A stretch of DNA of 64,000 nt from Archangium gephyra. Lineage in GTDB: Bacteria > Myxococcota > Myxococcia > Myxococcales > Myxococcaceae. A program made the position numbers and the translations under genes. Location: positions 21,880-85,879 of the forward strand of contig QFQP01000031.1 of assembly GCA_003243425.1 (NCBI GenBank), in the 5' to 3' direction. The notes beneath the pieces were generated by a model that saw only the letters and a program-made list of their open reading frames with translations, was not told where the DNA came from and searched no databases. Below are positions 25,688 through 32,632 of this stretch, one piece after another; position 1 is the first letter of the stretch, and each line of letters opens with the position of its first letter.

Positions 25688-28600
25688 TCAGGCTCCTTCG
25701 GACATGGGCTCAGGCGCCGCGAGGTCCGGGTCGATTTCGGTGACCGTCACCTTGCGCTTGAGCACCGAGTACATGACGGGAACGAGGAACAGGGTCGCGG
25801 TGGTGGCGCCGAAGAGCCCACCGATGACCGCGCGGGCCAGCGCCGCGTTCTGCTCGCCGCCCTCGCCGTGGTTGAGCGCCATCGGCGCCATGCCCAGCAC
25901 CATGGCCATGGCGGTCATGATGACGGGGCGAAGCCGCGTGCGCCCGGCCTCGAGCGCCGCTTCGATGGCCGACAGGTTTCCAGCGAGCCGCGCTTCATTC
26001 GCGAAGCTGACCAGCAGCGTGGAGTTCGCGGTGGCCACGCCAATCGACATCACCGCGCCCATCAGCGACGACACGCTGAAGGTGGTGCCGGTGAGGAAGA
26101 GCGCGACCACGATGCCCACCGCCGCGCCCGGCAACGCCAGCAGCATCACGAACGGGTCGAGCCACGACTGGAAGTTGATGACCATGAGCCCGTAGACGAG
26201 CAGCACCGCGAGCGCGAGGCCGACGAAGAGGCCCCCGAAGGCCTGGCGCATGCCGTCGACCTGACCACGCACGAAGATCTTCGAGCCCGGCGGCAACGTG
26301 GGGCGAACGTCGTCGGCGATCTTCTCGACCGCGCCGGCGACGCTGCCGAGGTCGAGCCACGCCACGTCGGCGCGCACCTCGTAGGTCGGCTGCACTTCGA
26401 CGTGCGAGGTGAAGACCGGGGTCGTCTTGCGCTCGAGCGTGGCGAGGTCACCCAGCAGCTGCACGCCGCGCGGGGTCGACAGGCCGAGGCCCGACAACGC
26501 GTCGACGCTGTCGACCCGCACTTCAGGCGTCTGCACCACCACGGGGTAGCTGTTGAGCGTCACCGGGTCGGTCCAGAAGTTGGGAGCGACCTGCGCGCTG
26601 GAGCTCACCGTGAGCAGCACGTCGTTGGCGACGTCACGCAGCGAGAGCCCCACGCTCGCGGCGCGCTGGCGGTCCACGTCGAGGTGCAGGCGCGGCGCGT
26701 CCAACACCTGGTGCAGCCGCACGTCGACGATGCCCGGCACGTGCTGCAACTGCGCGACGACCTTGCGCGCGGCGGCCAGCGTGTCGACGCGCTTCTGCCC
26801 GGTGAGCTGCACCGAAATCGGCGACGGCAGACCGAAGTTGATGACCTGCGTCACGATGTCGCCGGGCGCGAAATAGAAGCTCAGCTCGGGGAAGCGTTCG
26901 GCGAGCTGTTCGCGCAGCAGCTGCTGGTATTCGGTGGTCGACTTGGTGCGGTGCGGCCTGAAGCGCACCAGCAACTCACCGTCGCTCGAAGAGGTGTTCG
27001 TCGAGTCGCTGACCGCCAGCGAGTAACCCGACGGCAGACCGATCTGCGCCAGCAGCAATTCGAGTTCGTCAGGAGGAACGAGCTCACGAACTGCATCTTC
27101 CACGCGCGCGAAGTGGCGCTCCGTTTCTTCCAGGCGCGTGCCGGCCGGCGCGCTCACATGAAGACGAAGCTGTCCACCATCGACACGCGGGAAGAAGTCT
27201 TCACCGACGCGCGTCGCCAGGGCCCCGGCGAACGCCACGGCCGCGCCGAAGAGCACCAGCACGAGGCCACGATGGGCCAGCGCCTTCTCGAGCAGCGCCA
27301 CGTAGCCGAGCCGGAACTTCTCGAAGCGCGCCTCGAAGCCGTGGTGGAAGCGCGCGAACCAGCCGTCGCCTCCGTGCTGCTCGTTGGCGATGAGGTACTT
27401 CACCAGCGTGGGCACGATGGTGCGCGAGAGCAGGTACGACGAGAGCACCGACAGACCGACGGCCAGGCCCATGGGCACGAACAGGTACTTCGCCGGGCCT
27501 TCGAGGAAGAACACCGCCGCGAACACGAGTGCAATCGAGAGCGCCGCCACAAACGCCGGCACCGCCACCTGCCGCGCGCCATCGAGGATCGCCCGCGTGA
27601 GCGGTTTTCCCATCGCCAGGTTGCGGTGGATGTTCTCGATCTCCACCGTGGCGTCGTCGACCAGAATGCCGACGGCGAGCGCGAGGCCACCGAGCACCAT
27701 GGTGTTGATGGTGTGACCCATGGCCCGCATGACCACCAGCGTCGACAGAATCGACAGCGGAATGGAGATGAAGATGATGAGCGTGCTCCGCCAGCTGCCG
27801 AGGAAGACGAGGATCATCGTCGCCGTCAGCAAGGTGGCGATGAGGCCTTCCATCAACAGCGACTCGATGCTGCGCACCACGAACTGAGACTCGTCGGCCA
27901 GCAGCGTCAGCTTGAGCCCCGGAGGCGCAGACGCCTGCAGCGCCGGCAGCATGTTCTTCACGTCGTTCGCCACCGCGATGGTCGACGCGTCACCGGTCTT
28001 CAAGACCGACAACACCACCGCGCGATTGCCGTCGTAGCGGGCGATGGTGGTCTGCGGCGCGAAGCCGTCGTGCGCGAAGGCCACGTCGCGAACCCGGAGC
28101 ACCGAGCCATCGCGGAGCCGAATCGGCAGCTCGTTGATGCTGTCGATGACCTCGGGGCTGGCGTTGGTGCTGACGCGGAACTCGGTGTCGCCCAGCTTCG
28201 CCGAGCCGGTGGGCAAGGTGAGGTTCTGCTGCGCGACCGCGGTGGCGACCTCGTTCACCGAGAGCCCGCGCGCCTTCAACTGCTCGGGCTCGACGTCGAC
28301 GACGATCTGCCTGGTCTTGCCGCCCATCGGCAGTGGGAAACGTGTGCCACGCACCGCCGACATCGCGCTGCGCACGCGCAGGTTCACGAAGTCGAAGATC
28401 TCCGCTTCCGAAGCCGTGTCACTGGTCGCTGCAATTTGAAGAATCGGCACGCTGGTGGCCGAGCTGCGCACGATGACCGGCGGCTGCGTACCCGGCGGCA
28501 TGCGGCGAAGAATGGTCTGCGAAGCGGCGGTCACCTGCGCCGTCGCGGCGCCCACGTCTTCACCTTCGTGCAGCTCCATGCGGATGACGGCCACGCCGTC

Positions 28601-28858
28601 GAAGCTGGTCGACTCGATCTTCTTGATGCCCGACACGTTGCCCGCCAGCGAGAACTCCGAGAACAGCGTGATCTGCTGCTCCATCTGCTGCGCCGACAGG
28701 CCCTGGTAGCTCCACACCGCGTTGATGACGGGAATGTCGACGTTGGGGAAAAGGTCCGTCGGCGTACGGCGAATGACGTTCACGCCGCCGATGACCAACA
28801 GCAGCGCGAGAACGACGAAGGTGTAGGGGCGCGAGAGCGCCAACCGAACCAGCCACAT
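25688..28858 (-). CDS. RND efflux permease (AcrB/MdtB-like superfamily)
   Basis: A 1056-residue inner-membrane pump. The N-terminus MWLVRLALSRPYTFVVLALL and TDLFPNVDIPVINAVWSYQG are family openings. The proton-relay helix reads VGILVDDATVEIENIHRN, with the paired Asp residues. Porter-domain segments (SGIKKIESTSFDGVAVIRME; GSVLRVRDVAFAHDG) and the second repeat's membrane block (VYGLMVINFQSWLDPFVMLL, then GVATANSTLLVSFANEAR) are complete. It is the first gene of a three-gene operon and lies 127 bp from the divergent LysR gene. Drug or solvent export is likely; the subclass (HAE versus HME) is not certain. Confidence 0.93.
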   Translation of the reverse strand: MWLVRLALSRPYTFVVLALLLVIGGVNVIRRTPTDLFPNVDIPVINAVWSYQGLSAQQMEQQITLFSEFSLAGNVSGIKKIESTSFDGVAVIRMELHEGEDVGAATAQVTAASQTILRRMPPGTQPPVIVRSSATSVPILQIAATSDTASEAEIFDFVNLRVRSAMSAVRGTRFPLPMGGKTRQIVVDVEPEQLKARGLSVNEVATAVAQQNLTLPTGSAKLGDTEFRVSTNASPEVIDSINELPIRLRDGSVLRVRDVAFAHDGFAPQTTIARYDGNRAVVLSVLKTGDASTIAVANDVKNMLPALQASAPPGLKLTLLADESQFVVRSIESLLMEGLIATLLTATMILVFLGSWRSTLIIFISIPLSILSTLVVMRAMGHTINTMVLGGLALAVGILVDDATVEIENIHRNLAMGKPLTRAILDGARQVAVPAFVAALSIALVFAAVFFLEGPAKYLFVPMGLAVGLSVLSSYLLSRTIVPTLVKYLIANEQHGGDGWFARFHHGFEARFEKFRLGYVALLEKALAHRGLVLVLFGAAVAFAGALATRVGEDFFPRVDGGQLRLHVSAPAGTRLEETERHFARVEDAVRELVPPDELELLLAQIGLPSGYSLAVSDSTNTSSSDGELLVRFRPHRTKSTTEYQQLLREQLAERFPELSFYFAPGDIVTQVINFGLPSPISVQLTGQKRVDTLAAARKVVAQLQHVPGIVDVRLHQVLDAPRLHLDVDRQRAASVGLSLRDVANDVLLTVSSSAQVAPNFWTDPVTLNSYPVVVQTPEVRVDSVDALSGLGLSTPRGVQLLGDLATLERKTTPVFTSHVEVQPTYEVRADVAWLDLGSVAGAVEKIADDVRPTLPPGSKIFVRGQVDGMRQAFGGLFVGLALAVLLVYGLMVINFQSWLDPFVMLLALPGAAVGIVVALFLTGTTFSVSSLMGAVMSIGVATANSTLLVSFANEARLAGNLSAIEAALEAGRTRLRPVIMTAMAMVLGMAPMALNHGEGGEQNAALARAVIGGLFGATTATLFLVPVMYSVLKRKVTVTEIDPDLAAPEPMSEGA

Positions 28859-28936
28859 GACGTGGAACCTCGTTGAAACGGCCGCCCGGAAAATGCCGCG
28901 CGGCGCGCACCTAGATGCAGCCGGGCCCGCATCGGT

Positions 28937-28966
28937 TGTGATTCGAGTTTGTGCGCCTGTGATTCG
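28937..28966. promoter_or_regulatory. Direct repeats in the RND/lysR divergent spacer
   Basis: TGTGATTCG occurs at 28937-28945 and 28958-28966, 21 bp apart start to start, which is two helical turns, about 20 bp upstream of the lysR start. Placement on one face of the helix in a divergent regulator/target spacer fits a LysR recognition region. Typical T-N11-A symmetry was not convincingly found, so the role is inferred. Confidence 0.4.
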
Positions 28967-28985
28967 TTCGCGTTATCAAGGCGTC

Positions 28986-29882
28986 ATGGAGCTCAAACTC
29001 CTCAAGTCATTTCATGCGGTTGCCGAACTCCTGCACTTCCGGAAGGCGGCGGTGCGCGTAGGCATCACCCAGCCGGCGCTCTCGCAGCACATCGCCAGGC
29101 TCGAAGCCGAGCTCGGGGTGCCGCTCTTCGAGCGCGATCGCCGCACCGTGACGCTCACCAGCGCAGGTCAGACGTTGCGCGACGAGACCGCGGGGCCGCT
29201 GCAGCAGCTCGAGAGCGCGCTGGAGTCGACCAAGCGCGTGGGCGGGCTGCGTGAGAAGACGCTCAAGGTGGGGCAGCTCCAGTACATCTCGCACGTGTTC
29301 CTGCCGCCGGCGATTCAGTCGCTCAAGCGCGCGCGGCCCGACGTGCTGGTCGAGCTGGTCGAGCTGCCTTCGAACGAAATCGAAGCCGCGGTGCGTGATG
29401 GGCGCGTCGACATCGGCTTTGGCACCATCGGGCTCACGCACGGCGATGACCTGGTGACCCGTGAAGTGGTGCGCGGGTTCTGGGCGGTGTGGGTCTCGAA
29501 GGAGCACCCCTTCGCGCAGCTCGATGAAGTGCCGCTCGCGCAGCTCGCCGAGCAGCCGCTCATCCTCTTCGCGCGCGCCATCGCGCCGAACTCCTACGAC
29601 TTCCTCACGCGGCTGCTGGAGCGCACCGGGTCACGCCCACGCGTGATGCACCACATTCACCAGCCGCAGCACGGCGTGCCCCTGGCGCTGCAGGGCCTCG
29701 GCGTGTTCGTGGTCGGCAGCTACGTGATTCCCGATGCGCCGAAGGGCGCGGTGATGAAGCGCATCAGCGGCTTCGACAGCGACCTGCGCGTCACCGCGGT
29801 GTGGAAGCCCGATGGCCGCACGGCGTTGCTGCGGCCGTTTCTCTCGGGGCTGCCGCGGCTGCGTCAGCGCCTGAGCTCGTAG
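28986..29882 (+). CDS. LysR-family transcriptional regulator
   Basis: A 298-residue regulator. The N-terminal winged helix is complete: MELKLLKSFHAVAELLHFRK, then ITQPALSQHIARLEAELGVP and LFERDRRTVTLTSAGQ. The effector domain has two Rossmann-like halves (LKVGQLQYISHVFLPPAIQS; PLILFARAIAPNSYDFLTRL). It is close in style to regulators of the CbnR/BenM group. The ATG at 28986 gives the standard start; the upstream frame would read through the promoter. Being divergent from the RND operon, it is the likely activator of that pump. Its last 19 bp overlap the convergent lipoprotein gene. Confidence 0.92.
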   Translation: MELKLLKSFHAVAELLHFRKAAVRVGITQPALSQHIARLEAELGVPLFERDRRTVTLTSAGQTLRDETAGPLQQLESALESTKRVGGLREKTLKVGQLQYISHVFLPPAIQSLKRARPDVLVELVELPSNEIEAAVRDGRVDIGFGTIGLTHGDDLVTREVVRGFWAVWVSKEHPFAQLDEVPLAQLAEQPLILFARAIAPNSYDFLTRLLERTGSRPRVMHHIHQPQHGVPLALQGLGVFVVGSYVIPDAPKGAVMKRISGFDSDLRVTAVWKPDGRTALLRPFLSGLPRLRQRLSS

Positions 29883-31768
29883 ACGCCGGTCGCCGACGGG
29901 TTGCCGTCGCCGCCGAACAGCACCACCAGCTGGCGCGCTTCGTCGTACGCGATGCTCGGCACGTCGCCGTAATAGAGCGGCCCCGGGAACCACGACCATC
30001 CGGTGCCGTCGAACTCCCAGGTGTTACCCAGGTTGCGGTCTCCGACCACCACCAGCTTGTTGCGCGCCTTGTCGAAGGCCATCACTGCGCCGCGCTGAGC
30101 GGGGGGCCGGGTGCCGGTCACCGTGCGCTGAGTCCACGACGAGCCGTTCCATTCCCACAGGTCGTTGTTCTCGCTCGCGAACGTGTTCGAGGTGGCGCCG
30201 GCGAACAGCAGCACCCGGTTGCGCGTGGTGTCGGTGGCGAGCGCGAAGCCGGTGATGCGCGGGCCCGACGTGCCGATGAGCGTCCAGTTGCTGCCGCTCC
30301 ACGACCAGGTCTCGAGCGCGGTGGCGCCGCGGGTGACGGCGATGACCCGCGCGTTCACCGGGTCGTAGGCGAGGCGCGCTCCGTCGAAGCCGGGGGTGGT
30401 CGCCGGGTACACCTGGGTCCACGTGCTGCCGTTGTATTCCCACGTGGTGACCGTGGCGTTGCCGTTCGAGTTGAGCAGCACGGTGCGTGCGCGCGCGACG
30501 TCGTAGGCCATGGAGATCGAGAAGCCGCTGACGATGACGCCGGTCGGCGGCTTCGGCGGTCTGGTGGTGCCACCACTCGCGGTCCACGCGCCGTTGAATT
30601 CCCAGGTGTCGTCGCGGTTCACGAACTGGTTGTTCACCACCGACACGCCGCCCCACATCACCATGCGCGAGCGGCCGCGGTCGTAGGACATCGCCGCGCC
30701 GTAGCGGCCCGCGGGGCCTGCCGCCGCCGAGCTCAATTGCCAGGTCGCGGGCGGCAGGCAGCTCTGACCGACGCGCTCGAAGCCGCCGTAACACTCGAAG
30801 TCGCACGTCGCGCCGCTGCACGTCTGGTACGCGTTCGCCGGCGTGTTGCAGACCACGCACACGCCGTTGCACAGGCCGCGGCCGGGGTTGCACTCGAAGC
30901 CGCAGCTCGAGCCGTTGCACGTCGGGGTGGCGTTGGCCGGCGTCGAGCACTGCGCGCACGCGCCGCCGCACAACAGGTAGCCCGAGTTGCAGCTCGAGAT
31001 GCCGCACTGACCTGCGTTGCACACCGGCGTGCCGCCTGAAGAAGAGCAGGGTGTGCAGCTGGTGCCGCAGGAGTTCACCGAGGTGTCTGACAGGCACTGC
31101 GAACCACAGCGGTGAAAGCCCGGGTTGCAGATGAAGTCACACGCCGCGCCGTTGCACGTCGGCACCGCGTTGACCGGCGTGGAGCACGACACGCACAGCC
31201 CCGAGCACGACAACGCGCCACCGGCGCATCGACAGGTCCCGAAGGCGTCGCAGGTCTGGTTGCTGCCGCAGCTGGTGCCCTCCATGGCGAAGTTCGTGGA
31301 GTCGACGCAGGTCGCCGCGCCGCCGACGCACGAGACGACACCTCGAATGCACGGGCGCGAGGGGTTGGTGGAACACGCGCCGCCCGGGGTGCAGGTGCCG
31401 GTGCCGCCGCCGGTGTTGGCGCCACCGCCGGTCGCCGCACCACCGCCCGTCCCTGAACCTCCGCCCATCGCCGCGCCGCCGCCAGTCGCGCTCCCGCCGC
31501 CCGTCGCTGAACCACCGCCGCTGCCGCCCCCGGGGCCGCCGCCGCCCGGCGAGATGCAGAAGCCGAACGAGCACAGCTGGCTGCCAACGCACACGCTGCA
31601 CGTCGACCCGTTGGAGCCACAGGCCAGCGTGCTCGGCGGCTGGCACACGTCGTTCAAGTCGCAGCAGCCGGTGGCGCAGGTCGTCTGGTCACACTTCGGG
31701 GCGACGGGTCCGCAGCCGACGAACGAGAGCAGCAGCGCGGTGGTGACGACGAGTGTTCTGGGAAGCAC
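29864..31768 (-). CDS. Cys-rich lipoprotein with kelch-like beta-propeller
   Basis: About 634 residues. GTG at 31768 gives a compact signal peptide with lipobox LSFVGC; a TTG at 31804 is also in frame. Residues about 25-80 hold a Cys-rich module (CDQTTCATGCCDLNDVCQPP), then a GGGSATGGG-type linker (about 85-120). Residues about 120-330 are Cys-rich repeats of the form C..C.TPVNA.PTCNG..CDF.CNPG, each near 40 residues. Residues about 335-634 are kelch-like blades with recurring W.FNG.WT, G.R..A.M.YD..R and VLF.G motifs. The propeller may bind ligands at the cell surface. It is the longest of the GGGSAT-linker lipoproteins here. Confidence 0.8.
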   Translation of the reverse strand: MLPRTLVVTTALLLSFVGCGPVAPKCDQTTCATGCCDLNDVCQPPSTLACGSNGSTCSVCVGSQLCSFGFCISPGGGGPGGGSGGGSATGGGSATGGGAAMGGGSGTGGGAATGGGANTGGGTGTCTPGGACSTNPSRPCIRGVVSCVGGAATCVDSTNFAMEGTSCGSNQTCDAFGTCRCAGGALSCSGLCVSCSTPVNAVPTCNGAACDFICNPGFHRCGSQCLSDTSVNSCGTSCTPCSSSGGTPVCNAGQCGISSCNSGYLLCGGACAQCSTPANATPTCNGSSCGFECNPGRGLCNGVCVVCNTPANAYQTCSGATCDFECYGGFERVGQSCLPPATWQLSSAAAGPAGRYGAAMSYDRGRSRMVMWGGVSVVNNQFVNRDDTWEFNGAWTASGGTTRPPKPPTGVIVSGFSISMAYDVARARTVLLNSNGNATVTTWEYNGSTWTQVYPATTPGFDGARLAYDPVNARVIAVTRGATALETWSWSGSNWTLIGTSGPRITGFALATDTTRNRVLLFAGATSNTFASENNDLWEWNGSSWTQRTVTGTRPPAQRGAVMAFDKARNKLVVVGDRNLGNTWEFDGTGWSWFPGPLYYGDVPSIAYDEARQLVVLFGGDGNPSATGVYELRR

Positions 31769-31907
31769 GAGACCGAATACCCCCGCGCGACGGCCCGCGC
31801 GCAACGGTGAACCCTCGGGTTTGTCCGTTGCGCGAGACGGCGTATCCGCAAGGGTGGAGGAAACGACACGGCGCGTCGGTGAGCGCCTTGAGAGCGCGCG
31901 GCGCCGG

Positions 31908-31917
31908 GTCTTAAGAC
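31908..31917. promoter_or_regulatory. 10-bp palindrome before the methionine-rich gene
   Basis: GTCTTAAGAC is a perfect palindrome centred about 60 bp upstream of the ATG at 31972, in a spacer otherwise of high GC. It is a possible operator for the methionine-rich gene. Short palindromes arise by chance, so this is weak. Confidence 0.25.
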
Positions 31918-31971
31918 TCGCGCCGTCTTCAGCAGTTCACCACTTCGCCACGCCGTGCCCCGGAGCCTCCC

Positions 31972-32355
31972 ATGATGAACGCGATGCAGATGCCGATGAT
32001 GAACCAGATGCCGATGAACAACGGGATGATGAACATGGGCATGCCCATGATGAACCCGATGATGATGGGCATGGGTCAGATGATGAACCCCATGATGGGC
32101 GGCATGCCGATGATGAACGGCATGATGGGCAACATGATGGGCATGCCGATGATGATGCCGATGATGCGCCCCATGATGGCCAACATGACCTGCGAGATGG
32201 GCAAGGACGGCATGGTCTGCAAGATGATGCCGATGGAAGGCATGACGATGGACATGATGCGTCAGTGCTGCGACGCCATGAACTCGATGATGGCGATGGG
32301 CATGCCCTGCATGATGATGATGAACGGCATGCCGATGATGATGTGCATGAAGTGA
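31972..32355 (+). CDS. Extremely methionine-rich protein with six cysteines
   Basis: A 127-residue protein in which 61 residues (48%) are Met, mostly as MM, MPMM, NGMM and MMGNMM clusters; Asn, Gly and Pro make up most of the rest. The last third contains six Cys (NMTCEMG, VCKMM, RQCCDAM, MPCMMMM, MMCMK). No signal peptide is evident. GGAG lies about 10 bases before the ATG, and a strong hairpin terminator follows at 32383-32418, so this is a discrete transcription unit rather than a chance frame. Clustered Met and Cys thioethers/thiols suggest soft-metal binding (Cu(I), Ag(I)) or a sacrificial oxidant sink. No homologous family was recognised. Confidence 0.75.
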   Translation: MMNAMQMPMMNQMPMNNGMMNMGMPMMNPMMMGMGQMMNPMMGGMPMMNGMMGNMMGMPMMMPMMRPMMANMTCEMGKDGMVCKMMPMEGMTMDMMRQCCDAMNSMMAMGMPCMMMMNGMPMMMCMK

Positions 32356-32382
32356 TCAGCCTCACCTGATCAGCAGCACCTC

Positions 32383-32418
32383 ACGCCCCGGGCTCTCCCC
32401 TCACGGAGCCCGGGGCGT
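32383..32418 (+). terminator. Hairpin terminator after the methionine-rich gene
   Basis: ACGCCCCGGGCTC pairs with GAGCCCGGGGCGT to give a 13-bp stem with a 10-base loop, followed by TTGTCGTATTC. It begins 28 bases after the stop codon. A smaller inverted repeat (TGATCAG-CCTCAC-CTGATCA, 32353-32372) overlaps the stop. The stem is strong; the T-tract is weak, as is common at high GC. Confidence 0.75.
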
Positions 32419-32632
32419 TGTCGTATTCAGCGTCGCGCACGCGGTGCGACATTCATGTCGCAGCCCTCGGGTGACACCATCATGCAACCTTGAGAGCTAA
32501 GGCGCTCCCTGAGCTGACATCGATGTCGTTGTTTTTGTTGCAAAACGACGCAACGAAAATTTGAGGAAAGCCGAACACACAATTCCAATCGCTCGCCAGG
32601 CCAAGGGGGGAGCGCCAACACAGGGGTTGTGC

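Noticed and set aside
25205..28876. Plus-strand frame of 1223 residues opposite the RND operon
   Set aside because: It is the antisense of RND and adaptor genes, Arg/His/Glu-rich without any domain, and arises from GC-rich codon bias.
31937..32365. Minus-strand Ser/Cys/Pro-rich frame opposite the Met-rich gene
   Set aside because: It is a shadow of repeated ATG codons; the ribosome-binding site and terminator lie on the plus strand.
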